DNA from: JADZAI01 sp047602465
GTDB lineage: Bacteria; Pseudomonadota; Alphaproteobacteria; Micropepsales; Micropepsaceae
Assembly: GCA_047602465.1 (NCBI GenBank)
Contig: JASGHF010000002.1
Coordinates: forward strand, 372,001 to 436,000
Length of the DNA stretch: 64,000 nt
Direction of reading: 5' to 3'
The notes below the pieces were generated by a model that was not told the DNA's origin, ran no database searches, and worked only from the letters and a program-made list of their open reading frames with translations. This document shows positions 43,279-52,454 of the stretch, piece by piece. Made by a program: the position numbers and the translations under genes. Within the stretch, counting starts at the first letter, position 1. Every line of letters begins with the position of its first letter.

Positions 43279-44199
43279 TTATGTCTGCGCCCGGTACCAG
43301 TCCCAGGTCTCGGCGAGGCCCTGCTCGATCGGATAGCGGCACGTGAACCCTGTCGATGACAGGCGCGTCAGGTCATAGGCGCGATAGGCTTGCCCGTTGG
43401 GCTTCGACGCATCCCAGACGATCCGGTCCGCAAGGCCGGTGATCCGGCCCAGCGCATCGACGATCTGCCGAATGCTCCAGACCGAGCCGGAACCCATGTT
43501 CACGACGCCGTCCAGCTTTTCCATCACGGTCAGGGCCACCCGCGCCGCGTCCTTCACATACATGAAGTCGCGCTGCGCCGACCCGTCGCCCCATACCGAC
43601 ACCGGCCCGCCGCTCAGCTCCGCAGTACGGAACTTGGCGATCAGCGACGGCACCACATGGCCGCCCTCGATGTCGAACTTGTCGCGCGGTCCGAACAGGT
43701 TGCACGAGGCGATATAGGCCCATTTCGTGCCGTAGCTTTCGGTATAGGCCTCCAGCATCGCCAGCATGGCGCGCTTAGCATGGGCATATCCGCTTTCGGA
43801 CGGGTGCGGCCGCCCGTCGAACACCGTCGCCTCGCGCAGGGGCAGAGACGCCGGCGGAAACGGATAGATCGCGCCGGTTCCCATCACGGTGATCTTCTTC
43901 ACGCCCGCCCGGTGCGCCGCGTCGACCACCGCCGTGTTGATCAGGTTGTTGTCGTAGAACGACAATCCCTGGTTCTTCATGTTGCCCATGATGCCGTAGA
44001 CGCGGGCGGCGGCATGGAAGACGTAGTCCGGCCTGATCTGCGCGAAATAGTCACGCGTCGCCGGCACGTCCGACAGATCGCATTCCTCGCGCCCCACCGG
44101 CACGACGTCGCTGAAACCCTCGGCGGTCAGCAGATCGACCAGCGCCGACCCGACCAGTCCCCGCCCACCCGTGATGGCGATACGCGCGATCTTCTCCAT
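43279..44199 (-). CDS. NAD-dependent epimerase/reductase, probably for GDP-6-deoxy-heptose
   Basis: The 306-residue SDR resembles GDP-fucose synthase: IAITGGRGLVGSALVDLL, VFHAARVYGIMGNMKNQG, MGTGAIYPFPPAS (catalytic Ser region), YAHAKRAMLAM (Tyr and Lys) and SCNLFGPRDKFDIEGGH. It ends with the WSIRQIVDALGRITG type tail. ATG 44199 overlaps the stop of the DmhA-like dehydratase (TGATG), so it probably reduces or epimerises that enzyme's keto product. Proteins of this type are named WcbJ, DmhB or Fcl-like in heptose loci. Confidence 0.75.
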   Translation of the reverse strand: MEKIARIAITGGRGLVGSALVDLLTAEGFSDVVPVGREECDLSDVPATRDYFAQIRPDYVFHAAARVYGIMGNMKNQGLSFYDNNLINTAVVDAAHRAGVKKITVMGTGAIYPFPPASLPLREATVFDGRPHPSESGYAHAKRAMLAMLEAYTESYGTKWAYIASCNLFGPRDKFDIEGGHVVPSLIAKFRTAELSGGPVSVWGDGSAQRDFMYVKDAARVALTVMEKLDGVVNMGSGSVWSIRQIVDALGRITGLADRIVWDASKPNGQAYRAYDLTRLSSTGFTCRYPIEQGLAETWDWYRAQT

Positions 44200-45209
44200 C
44201 AGCGCGACAGGAACGACTGCTTGGAATCGATTCGCTCGCGCCAGTACTGCAGCAGATCGCGCATCGTCGTTTCGAACGGGATTTCCGGCGTCCAGCCGGT
44301 ATGCGCGCGGAACTTGCGCGTATCGGGCACCTGCAGATCGGCGTCGATGGGGCGCAGCCGCTCCGGATCGATCTCGACCTCGATGTCCTTGCAGGTTGAG
44401 TACGAGATCAGCGTCTCCAGCATCCCCCGCACCGACAGCGTGAAGTCGCCGCCGATATTGTAATAGGCGCCGGGCACCGGGTTCATCGTCACCAGCATGA
44501 AATAGGCGCGCACGGCGTCGCGCACATCGGCCCAGGTGCGCAGGCTGTCCAGATTGCCGACCTTCACCCTGGGCGGCAGCTTGTTCTGCTCGATCATCGC
44601 GATCTGCTTGGCGAAGGTGGATTCGGCGAACACGTCGCCCCGGCGCGGGCCGGTATGCGTGAACATGCGCGTCGTCATCACCGTCATGCCATAGGCCTCG
44701 GCGTAGTAGCGGCCGATCAGGTCGGTGCCGACCTTCGAGATCGCGTAGGGCGAGGCCGGATGGAACGTGCATTCCTCGTCGATCGGCAGCTTCTCCTTCG
44801 GCACGCGGCCGAACACTTCCGACGACGCGCAGACATGGATGACCGCGTCCTTCGCATGCGTGCGCAGCGCGCCCAGCAGGCGCTCCGTGCCCTGCACATT
44901 GGTATCCAGCGTATCCAGCGGCGCGGTGAACGAGGTCTGCGGATAGGACTGCGCCGCGAGGTGGAACACATAGTCCGGCTTCGACGCGATCACCGCATTC
45001 TGCAACGACATCGTGTCGCGCAGATCGGCATAGACCAGCTTCACCCGGTCGCCGCGATTGATGCGGTCGAGATGGGCCGAGATATTGTCCAGCGGACTGC
45101 GCCACCGGAGCATGCCCCAGACCTCCCAGTCCGTATTCTCCAGCAGGAAATCGAGAAGATGCGAGCCCACCATGCCGGTGATGCCCGTGATGAGCGCACG
45201 TTTGACCAT
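44199..45209 (-). CDS. GDP-mannose/GDP-heptose 4,6-dehydratase (DmhA/WcbK-like)
   Basis: The 336-residue SDR has ALITGITGMVGSHLLDFLL, HLAAQSYPQTSFTAPLDTL, VCASSEVFGRVPKEKLPI, catalytic YAISKVGTDLIGRYYAEAYG and TRMFTHTGPRRGDVFAEST. The THTGPRR segment distinguishes it from the true Gmd at 53410, and heptose dehydratases DmhA/WcbK show this pattern. It likely converts GDP-D-glycero-mannoheptose to the 4-keto-6-deoxy form. It is in a minus-strand operon with the HddA-type kinase upstream and the reductase downstream. Confidence 0.78.
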   Translation of the reverse strand: MVKRALITGITGMVGSHLLDFLLENTDWEVWGMLRWRSPLDNISAHLDRINRGDRVKLVYADLRDTMSLQNAVIASKPDYVFHLAAQSYPQTSFTAPLDTLDTNVQGTERLLGALRTHAKDAVIHVCASSEVFGRVPKEKLPIDEECTFHPASPYAISKVGTDLIGRYYAEAYGMTVMTTRMFTHTGPRRGDVFAESTFAKQIAMIEQNKLPPRVKVGNLDSLRTWADVRDAVRAYFMLVTMNPVPGAYYNIGGDFTLSVRGMLETLISYSTCKDIEVEIDPERLRPIDADLQVPDTRKFRAHTGWTPEIPFETTMRDLLQYWRERIDSKQSFLSR

Positions 45210-45241
45210 GGCCGTTCTTTAAGCCGATTCGGGCAAGCGTC

Positions 45242-46237
45242 TCACGCGTTCAGGATCTGCGCGCCGTCGTCCGTCGCTTCGATCTTCACGAAATTCTTGG
45301 GGCCGAACGTCTCGCGCAGGCGGTCCTGCGCCTCCGGCGGCGCCAGGAACATGAAGAATCCGCCCCCGCCGGCGCCGCACAGCTTCCCGCCATAGGCGCC
45401 GGCCTTCATGCCCGTCTCATAGATCGCGTCGATATGGGCGTTGCTGACGGCGGACGAGAGCTTCCGCTTGGTCTGCCAGCCCTCGCTCAGCAGCGCGCCG
45501 AAATCCTTCAGCATCGAACACGGATCGGTCCGCTCCAGGATCGCTGCGCCTTCGTGGCAGAGATCGACCAGGTGCTTCAGCTCGGTCTGCACCTTCTTCT
45601 CGGCCGTATTCTTCATCTGCTCCTTCAGCGTCTCGGACGCCGAACGCTGCACGCCGGTGAAGACGAGGCACAGCGATGCGTTCAGGCCGTCGCGCGCCGA
45701 TGTGGTCATCCGCACCGGCCGGATCGAGAAATCGTCGCCATGGAAGGAATAGAGGTTGAGTCCGCCGAACGCCGCGTGGGTCTGGTCCTGCACGCCGACA
45801 TTCTCGCCCAGCACATCCAGCTCCAGCCGCACCGCCTCTTTCAGCAGGTCGTATTTGGTGATCCGCCGTCCCTGCAGGTGCGCCACCAGCTTCACGAAAC
45901 CGACGGTGAAGGCCGATGACGATCCCAGCCCCGAATTGCCCGGCAGATCGGAAATGATCGCGACGTTCAGCGGATCGTCGAACCCGGCCTCCAGCAGCGC
46001 GGCGCGGATCGCGTTGTGCTGGATGTCCGACACCTGATCGACCGTCTCGACCATGCGATAGGTGATGCGGAACCGGCTTTCGGCGTAGCCCACCATCGGC
46101 AGCGCGACGGTGTAGATGAACTTGTCGATCGCCGTGCCCAGCACCGCGCCCTGATACTGCTGAAAATATTGCGGATAATCGGTGCCGCCGCCAAAGAAGC
46201 TCACACGCAGCGGGGTTTTCGCGATGGTCAGCATCAT
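45242..46237 (-). CDS. hddA: D-glycero-alpha-D-manno-heptose-7-phosphate kinase (HddA-like, GHMP family)
   Basis: The 331-residue GHMP kinase starts TIAKTPLRVSFFGGGTDYPQY, has the ATP loop DLPGNSGLGSSSAFTVGFV and the C-terminal motif GAYGGKLCGAGGGGFFMFLAP. This combination is typical of HddA, which phosphorylates heptose-7-phosphate at C1. With the HddC-GmhB fusion it gives GDP-D-glycero-D-manno-heptose. Two ATGs in a row (46237 and 46234) are possible starts. GmhA, the isomerase before this step, is not in the window. Confidence 0.88.
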   Translation of the reverse strand: MMLTIAKTPLRVSFFGGGTDYPQYFQQYQGAVLGTAIDKFIYTVALPMVGYAESRFRITYRMVETVDQVSDIQHNAIRAALLEAGFDDPLNVAIISDLPGNSGLGSSSAFTVGFVKLVAHLQGRRITKYDLLKEAVRLELDVLGENVGVQDQTHAAFGGLNLYSFHGDDFSIRPVRMTTSARDGLNASLCLVFTGVQRSASETLKEQMKNTAEKKVQTELKHLVDLCHEGAAILERTDPCSMLKDFGALLSEGWQTKRKLSSAVSNAHIDAIYETGMKAGAYGGKLCGAGGGGFFMFLAPPEAQDRLRETFGPKNFVKIEATDDGAQILNA

Positions 46238-46330
46238 CGATGCCTATCCTCGCGACTCGCACGGCGTCAACGCCTGAGGCTAGTCTTCAGCGAGGGGCCG
46301 CCGTTCGATTCGGGATCACGGCAGAGGGCA

Positions 46331-47890
46331 ATGCAGCACACCGCGCCGATCTATCCCGGTTCCGCCTGCCCGGCCTCACCGGCCGGCCGCTGGATCGAGA
46401 TCGTGTACGAGGCGAGCCTGCTCGACGACGCGGCGCGTCCGTCACTGGTCTTCACGGACGGCAATGGCGCGGCGCATCGGATGATGGCTCCGGCCCCGGT
46501 CCTTGGCCGCGCTATCTGGATCGGCCCCGTGCCCCGTTCGGCCGTCGCGCTGCATCTGGAAAGCCACACGCCGCTTCGGATCGTCCGCGTCACCCGGCGC
46601 GGCGCTCTGTGGCGCGGCGCGAAAGCCCTGCTTCGACACCCGAAACATACGGCAGCGGCATTCGCTTTGGCCGCGCTCGGTCGCCCGGCGCGCGCGCAGA
46701 AACGCCTGGCGCGCGCGCTCACCGAACAGCCGCTGGCGAATTTCAAGGCATGGGCCGCGCCCCGCCGCCGGCCGCACGAGCCGGACGGCCTCGATAAACC
46801 CGCTTTCCCCCGCGCCGATATCCGCGTCGATCTCGCGCCCGGCGAAAGCCTGACGCCGTGGGCGCTCGACGCCGTCAGCGCCGCGTTTGCGGCAGACCCG
46901 GCGCTCGCGGCGGTGCGCGGCGACAGCGACAACGAAACGGAGGCCGGCTTCGCCAGCGCCTGGACGCCCGGCCGCGGCGCGCTCTTCACCCGACAGGGCC
47001 CCACCGGCCCTGTCCGTCACATCCGGACGATCCTGACACGCGGCGCACCACACCCACCCGCGCCGATCCCCACGCCGCCGGAGCCATCGGAGTGGCCGTC
47101 CGTGACCGTCATCGTGCCGACGCGCGACCGGCTGGAGCTGCTGCAAACCTGCATCGACGGCGTCCTCACCGGCACCGACTACCCGGACCTCACGCTGGTC
47201 ATCGCCGACAACGACAGCGCCGAGGCCACGACGCACGCCTATTTCTGCGCGCTTGCCATGCGCGATCCGCGTGTCCGCATCGTGCCCTGCCCCGGCCCGT
47301 TCAATTTCAGCGCCATCAACAACCGCGCCGTCTCGCAGAACGCGGGCGCAATGCTCGCCTTCCTCAACAACGACATCGCGGTGAAAGACCCGGGCTGGCT
47401 GAAAGCCATGGTCCGTCTCGCGCTTCAGCCGGAAACCGGCGCGGTCGGCGCGACGCTGCTCTACCCGAACGGCCGCATCCAGCATGCCGGCGTCGCGATC
47501 GGCCCCGGCGGGGTCGCCGGCCACGTCCTGCGCGACAAGCCGCCGGGCGCGCTCGCCGGCATCGCAGGCCCGCGCCGCGTATCGGCGGTCACCGGGGCAT
47601 GTCTCGTCGTGCAGCGCGCGCGTTTTGAAGCAGCCGGCGGGTTCGATCCCGCCTTCCCCGTGGACTACAACGATATCGACCTCTGCCTCCGCCTCGATGC
47701 GCACGGCTGGCGATGCGTATGGTCGCCGGAGACCGTTCTCATCCATCGCGAGTCCGCGTCGCGCGGCCGCGACAAGGGGATTCCGGAGGCGGTGAAACTG
47801 TTTCAGGAACGCTGGGCGGGACGCATCCAGGACGATCCCTGCTTTCACCCCGCGTTTTCCGAAAACGCGCTCGACCTCGCGCTCGGCTAG
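46331..47890 (+). CDS. GT2-family glycosyltransferase with large N-terminal domain
   Basis: The 519-residue protein has an unassigned N-terminal 250 residues and a GT2 domain from about residue 257: VTVIVPTRDRLELLQTCIDG, VIADNDSAEA, AFLNNDIAV (the metal-binding position), VGATLLYPNGRIQHAG and FPVDYNDIDLCLRLDAHGW. These are features of rhamnosyltransferase-type O-antigen enzymes. It starts at ATG 46331 behind AGAGGG. Its end overlaps the convergent Wzt stop by four bases. The acceptor is unknown. Confidence 0.88.
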   Translation: MQHTAPIYPGSACPASPAGRWIEIVYEASLLDDAARPSLVFTDGNGAAHRMMAPAPVLGRAIWIGPVPRSAVALHLESHTPLRIVRVTRRGALWRGAKALLRHPKHTAAAFALAALGRPARAQKRLARALTEQPLANFKAWAAPRRRPHEPDGLDKPAFPRADIRVDLAPGESLTPWALDAVSAAFAADPALAAVRGDSDNETEAGFASAWTPGRGALFTRQGPTGPVRHIRTILTRGAPHPPAPIPTPPEPSEWPSVTVIVPTRDRLELLQTCIDGVLTGTDYPDLTLVIADNDSAEATTHAYFCALAMRDPRVRIVPCPGPFNFSAINNRAVSQNAGAMLAFLNNDIAVKDPGWLKAMVRLALQPETGAVGATLLYPNGRIQHAGVAIGPGGVAGHVLRDKPPGALAGIAGPRRVSAVTGACLVVQRARFEAAGGFDPAFPVDYNDIDLCLRLDAHGWRCVWSPETVLIHRESASRGRDKGIPEAVKLFQERWAGRIQDDPCFHPAFSENALDLALG

Positions 47891-48543
47891 GCGAGACCAG
47901 AGCTGCGATAATATTCGACGCCCTCGTCGATATCCTCGAAATAGGTCAGATCGCCGTCGCGCAGCACCAGCGCATGCTCGCAGTAATCACGGATGGTCGC
48001 GATGGAGTGCGAGGCGAGGATAAGGCCCGACCGCCCGCTGCGTTCGGCGAACGCCTCGCGGCAGCGTTCGGCGAAGCGTTCATCGCCGACCGCCGTGATT
48101 TCGTCGATCAGGTAGAAATCGAACTCCACCGCCATCGACACCGCGAATGCGAGACGCGCCATCATGCCGGAGGAATAGGTGCCGACGGGCATGTTCATAT
48201 GCATGCCGATCTGCGCGAACTCCTCGGCGAACTCGATCGCCCGGTCGACATCCTCATCATAGACGCGCGCGACGAATGCGACGTTCTGCTTGCCCGTCAT
48301 CTGCGGATGGAAGCCGCCCGCGAAGCCCAGCGGCCACGAGATGCGCCCCCGGCGCAGGATGCGCCCGCGATTGGGAAGCTCGCTGCCCGCGATCAGGCGC
48401 AGCAAGGTCGATTTGCCCGCCCCGTTGCCGCCCAGCAGCGCATAGGCCCGGCGCGTATCCAGCCGTCCCGATACGTCGTTGAGAACGGTCTTCATGCGCC
48501 CGTCGCGGCGATAGAACTTCCGCACGTTGCGCAGCTCGATCAT
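47887..48543 (-). CDS. Polysaccharide ABC transporter ATPase (Wzt/KpsT type)
   Basis: The 218-residue ATPase has Walker A LLGGNGAGKST (residues 36-46), the signature YSSGMMARLAF, Walker B YLIDEITAVGD and the KpsT-type loop ISWPLGFAGGFHPQMTG. It lacks the C-terminal carbohydrate-binding domain found in O-antigen Wzt, so a group-2-capsule (KpsT) type system is likely. It is two bases after the first co-polymerase gene, in the same operon of minus-strand export genes. Confidence 0.93.
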   Translation of the reverse strand: MIELRNVRKFYRRDGRMKTVLNDVSGRLDTRRAYALLGGNGAGKSTLLRLIAGSELPNRGRILRRGRISWPLGFAGGFHPQMTGKQNVAFVARVYDEDVDRAIEFAEEFAQIGMHMNMPVGTYSSGMMARLAFAVSMAVEFDFYLIDEITAVGDERFAERCREAFAERSGRSGLILASHSIATIRDYCEHALVLRDGDLTYFEDIDEGVEYYRSSGLA

Positions 48544-48545
48544 CG

Positions 48546-49832
48546 TCAGGCCGTGCTGTTGCGCGCGAACCGCGCCAGGCTCGCGAACACCGTCCAGATC
48601 GCGAGCAGCGCCAGCGCCACGCCCAGCGTGTTCCAGATGCGCAGCGGATAGATCGCCTCTTCGGCGAGTTCGGGCTGCACGAAGGTCGAGAGATAGATCC
48701 GCTGCCGGTCGGCGGTGATGCGCGCGTTCTCCAGCGCCAGCGCGGCGGAGGCATACTGGTCCTGCGCCACCTCGCGCTTCAGCTCCAGATCCTCGAACGC
48801 GCCCATCTTTTCCGAGACGGCGCCCGATCCGCCATCCGTCGCGGTCAACTGCGCCGACAGCTTCTCGATCTGGCTGTCGATCGCCGCCAGCTTGGCCTTC
48901 AGCTGCGTCACGACCGGCGAATCCTCACGCAGCGTCTTGCGCGCGACGATGAGATCGCCCTCCACCTGCAGCCGCGATTTGCGCAGTTCGGTCAGAAGTT
49001 CGGTCAGCGCCACGGCCGTCATGGTGGGGTCCAGCACGCCCTCCTGGTTGCGCAGATCGCGCATCGCGCCATAGACGTCTTTCAGCTTCTGCTCGGCGCG
49101 CGCGAATTCGGCCTCCGCCTGGCGCAGCTCATCGCTGTTGGCGCGCTCCGACATCTGGTTCACCAGCGCCTCGGACTTCGCCACCACCGCGCGCGTGAGC
49201 GCCTGCGCATCTTCCGGCGTAAAGGCGCTGATCTGCAGCGTGATGATGCCCGACGGCATCTCGACGGATGTATGCGCGCGCCAGCGCCAGTATGTGACGA
49301 GGTCTTCGATCGACCCGTCCGAACTGGCGGCCGAGAAATAGTCCGCCTCGTCGCGGGTGTAGATCTTCTCCAGATCCACATCGTGCTGCAGCGCTTCGAC
49401 CAGCGCGCGGCTCTTGATGTATTCGGTGACGATCAGCGTGTCCTGCGCCTGCGCAAGCTTGCCGAGTTCCGACCCGCCGGCCAGCACGTCCAGCGCCGAG
49501 CGGTCGCCGCTCCTGACGGCGAACCGCGCCTCCGAGACATAGCGGTCCGACGCGATGAAGGCGAAGTAGAGCGCGGTCAGCAGCGTCGGCACCGCGACGA
49601 TGGCGATGAAGCTGATCGCCAGCAGCCGTCCGAAACGCGAATTCAGATCGAACCCGGCGCCGCGCACCAATGGCGGCGCAATCAGACGGCCGAACCGCTC
49701 GCGGCCCATCGCAGCAGGCGCGATGCTGCGGGCGCTCGTCTTGAGCGCGTCCGCCAACATCGTGGCCCTGGCGAGCACGACGGCCTGCCGCGGCGTGGGA
49801 CTGCGGCCTTCACTGAAACTCTGCTGGCTCAT
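48546..49832 (-). CDS. Capsule polysaccharide export inner-membrane protein 1 (KpsE-like co-polymerase)
   Basis: The 428-residue protein has a cytoplasmic N-terminus of about 65 residues, a membrane helix LLAISFIAIVAVPTLLTALY (about 68-90), a long periplasmic region that is mostly coiled coil, and a C-terminal helix TLGVALALLAIWTVFASLA. FIASDRYVSEARFAVRSGD after the first helix is the KpsE/CtrB signature. Such proteins bridge the ABC transporter to the outer-membrane OPX channel. No OPX gene is in the window. It is the first of three related proteins in a row. Confidence 0.88.
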   Translation of the reverse strand: MSQQSFSEGRSPTPRQAVVLARATMLADALKTSARSIAPAAMGRERFGRLIAPPLVRGAGFDLNSRFGRLLAISFIAIVAVPTLLTALYFAFIASDRYVSEARFAVRSGDRSALDVLAGGSELGKLAQAQDTLIVTEYIKSRALVEALQHDVDLEKIYTRDEADYFSAASSDGSIEDLVTYWRWRAHTSVEMPSGIITLQISAFTPEDAQALTRAVVAKSEALVNQMSERANSDELRQAEAEFARAEQKLKDVYGAMRDLRNQEGVLDPTMTAVALTELLTELRKSRLQVEGDLIVARKTLREDSPVVTQLKAKLAAIDSQIEKLSAQLTATDGGSGAVSEKMGAFEDLELKREVAQDQYASAALALENARITADRQRIYLSTFVQPELAEEAIYPLRIWNTLGVALALLAIWTVFASLARFARNSTA

Positions 49833-49903
49833 CCGCTCGGAATCGTTCCGTTCGCCCTGCCGCTCTGCCGAGTCAGTCTAACGCAGACGCGGCCTTCAGG
49901 CCA

Positions 49904-51109
49904 TCAAACCTCATGCGAGCGAATTCCGGCCCAAACAAGGCGCGCCAGCGCCCAAACTGCGAGCGCGATGAGAAACACCGTCAACGTCATGGCTGACCGG
50001 CGCGGAAACGTCGCCTCGGACGCCGCCGCCGGCGGCACGAAAACCTCCAGATAGACCGATCGCTTGCTCAGGCGGCGGTCGGCGCGGGTCAGCGCCGCCT
50101 CGGTCCGGGCGACATATTGCGAGGCCATGTCCTGCCGCAGCAGCAGCCGGTCATAGGCTTCGATGGCCGCGCTCGCCGCGCCGTCATCGCCCTCCAGCGC
50201 CCCCGTGAGCTGTTGGCGCAATTCAACAATCTGTCGATCCGTCGCGGCGATACGCGATTCGAGCGCCTTGACCTGGGGCGAAGCGCCGGCGCCCTGCGCC
50301 CGCATGACGGCGAGATCGGCGCGGTCCTGGATACGCAGCTGCCGCAGCTGCGACAGAAGCTCGAAGGTGGAACTGGCTCCGGCGCGCAGATCGACCGCGC
50401 GATAGCGCTCGCGGAAGACCTTGATGTCCAGCCGCGCCTGCTTCAACCGCTCCGCCGCATCGGCGGCGCGTCTGGCCGCCACGTCGGCCGCCCCCTCCAG
50501 GGTCAGCAGATGCAGTTCATTGAGTTTGGCCTCGGCGGCGGCGATCGCCGCCGTGTTGAGCGCCAACGCATCGGCGGCCGAAAACGCGCGCGTATGCAGC
50601 GTCACGATGCCGGAGACCGAATCGACATCCGCCGACGCCATGGCCTGCCAGTAATCGGCTTTCGCCTCCGCGCTTGCGTCAGGCGACAGCCCGCCGAACA
50701 GGTCCAGCCCCGGCGCCGTGAAGGTCGCGCTCAAATCGATCGTCTTCGCAAGGTCGCCGAGCAACGCGCCGCTGGCGAGATAGTCGGCCGCCAGGCGCGT
50801 ATCCTGGCTGGTATTCAGCTCGATGATGTCGCCCAGCGTGCCGCTCGCTTCGGCGCCCACCGCGAGCGTGTCGCCCCGCACCACGAATTTGGATTCCGAC
50901 TGGTACTGGTCGGCGGCGAAGCCGAAGAGATAGACGCCCGCCACGAGGGCCGGGATGCCGGCCCACAACGAGGCGCTCAGCGCCGCGTCGCGGAGCGCTG
51001 CGAAGCGGCCGGGCGCGGTCAGCTTCAGGCGGATGCCGCGCATCGCACCGCGCCCCTTCGTGGTGATCCGCCCCGGCGCCGGCCGCTCCATGACCTCTGA
51101 GGGACTCAT
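49904..51109 (-). CDS. Capsule polysaccharide export inner-membrane protein 2 (KpsE-like paralogue)
   Basis: The 401-residue protein has the same layout: helix ASLWAGIPALVAGVYLFGFA (about 50-70), then DQYQSESKFVVRGDTLAVG, a coiled-coil periplasmic part and a C-terminal helix TLTVFLIALAVWALARLVW. It is more distant from paralogue 1 than simple duplication would give. ATG 51109 overlaps the stop of paralogue 3 by four bases (ATGA); the longer reading from 51151 is less likely. Confidence 0.85.
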   Translation of the reverse strand: MSPSEVMERPAPGRITTKGRGAMRGIRLKLTAPGRFAALRDAALSASLWAGIPALVAGVYLFGFAADQYQSESKFVVRGDTLAVGAEASGTLGDIIELNTSQDTRLAADYLASGALLGDLAKTIDLSATFTAPGLDLFGGLSPDASAEAKADYWQAMASADVDSVSGIVTLHTRAFSAADALALNTAAIAAAEAKLNELHLLTLEGAADVAARRAADAAERLKQARLDIKVFRERYRAVDLRAGASSTFELLSQLRQLRIQDRADLAVMRAQGAGASPQVKALESRIAATDRQIVELRQQLTGALEGDDGAASAAIEAYDRLLLRQDMASQYVARTEAALTRADRRLSKRSVYLEVFVPPAAASEATFPRRSAMTLTVFLIALAVWALARLVWAGIRSHEV

Positions 51110-52413
51110 CGCGCGGCCATCTGGTCGCGCACGCCCGCGCCGACAAGACACAGCACCGACCAGAAAGCCCCCAGCACGACAAACACCGTGAGGACGATCC
51201 GCCAGCCGCGCGGGAAGCGCGATTCCTCCGGCGTGCCGGGCGGCTCGAACACCGCGAGGTAGATTCCCTGCCGGTCGGCATCGGAATGCGCGCGATCGAA
51301 CGCGGTCATGGCCTGCTTATAGGCGGCTTCGGCCAGCATGCGTTCGGTTTCGCGCGTCTCGAAATCGGCGAGATAGGCCGCGACGTCACCGGCCGCCGCG
51401 TCCTCGCCGACGAGCTGCTTTTCAAGCTCCGCGATCTCCGCGTTCGTCGCGGCGATCCGGGCGGCGATCCCGCGCGCCATGGGCGAGTCCGGCGATACGC
51501 CGGCAATGATTCCCGCATACTGCGTTTCCAGCGCGGCGCGGATGACCTTCAGCTCGGTCAGCGCGCGGGCGAGCGCCATCGCGCCCTCGGCCGGATCGAT
51601 GACGCCGACCTCGTCGCGCAACCGCCGCACGGCGGCGAGCGCGTCCATATATCTTTCCTCGGCCCGCTGCAGCGTCTGGGCCGCCGTCAGCGTCGCATCC
51701 CGCAGCGTCCTCTCGCGCGTGCTGTTGATCAGCGCCTCGCTCGCCGCCACGATGCGGCTGGCCAGTTCGCGCGCTTCTCCGGGCGAAAACGCGCGGGCGT
51801 TCACGGTGATCAGCCGCGAGACATTGTCGACATGCGCATCGACCCGCGCATTGAACGTGCGCCACAGCTCTTCGCGGCTCGCATCACCGGCCAGCCGCGC
51901 GACGACATCGGCCTCGCCGCTCGCGAAGACAGAGGCCAGCCAGCCATCGTGATTCAGGTCGCTTACGATGGTGCGGCTGCGGATGTAGTTGACGATGATG
52001 AAGGCGTCCTTGCCGTCGGCCTTGTTGCCCAGAACGGAGTTGATCAGCTTCATCGCCTTGCCTGCGATCTGCCGCGCCCCGCCGGAACGCGGTTCTGCCG
52101 GCCCTATCGCCTCGGCCTTGCCGCCCTTCTTGCCGGCCCTTCCCCCGGTTTCGTCGAATTCGGCGGCCGCCTCGCCGGCATCCTTGCCGATCGCATAGAT
52201 CGCCAGCCGTACGGTCGCCTGATACTGCGGCGCGGCGATGAAGGCGTAGTACAATGCGGTGAGAACCGTGGGCAGAACCACGAGGCCTGCGAAGGTCCGC
52301 ACGACGACCCGATACCAGTCGAGCCGCCCGAACCGGCCCGGCATGGCTGCCGCAGCAGGCCGGGGCAGCGACGGCATCCCGCTCGTGCGCGCAGGCTGGA
52401 TCAATCCCGACAT
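51106..52413 (-). CDS. Capsule polysaccharide export inner-membrane protein 3 (KpsE-like paralogue)
   Basis: The 435-residue protein has a membrane helix FAGLVVLPTVLTALYYAFIA (about 67-86) followed by PQYQATVRLAIYAIGKD. A Lys/Gly-rich insert (GGRAGKKGGKAEA) sits near residue 115, where the other two have none. A coiled-coil region and a C-terminal helix IVLTVFVVLGAFWSVLCLVG follow. The start is ATG 52413 (MSGLIQPARTSGM). It is the promoter-proximal member of the three. Confidence 0.85.
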   Translation of the reverse strand: MSGLIQPARTSGMPSLPRPAAAAMPGRFGRLDWYRVVVRTFAGLVVLPTVLTALYYAFIAAPQYQATVRLAIYAIGKDAGEAAAEFDETGGRAGKKGGKAEAIGPAEPRSGGARQIAGKAMKLINSVLGNKADGKDAFIIVNYIRSRTIVSDLNHDGWLASVFASGEADVVARLAGDASREELWRTFNARVDAHVDNVSRLITVNARAFSPGEARELASRIVAASEALINSTRERTLRDATLTAAQTLQRAEERYMDALAAVRRLRDEVGVIDPAEGAMALARALTELKVIRAALETQYAGIIAGVSPDSPMARGIAARIAATNAEIAELEKQLVGEDAAAGDVAAYLADFETRETERMLAEAAYKQAMTAFDRAHSDADRQGIYLAVFEPPGTPEESRFPRGWRIVLTVFVVLGAFWSVLCLVGAGVRDQMAAR

Positions 52414-52454
52414 GACTGCGCCATACCGCGAAACCCGGTGGAATGCACGTTGGG

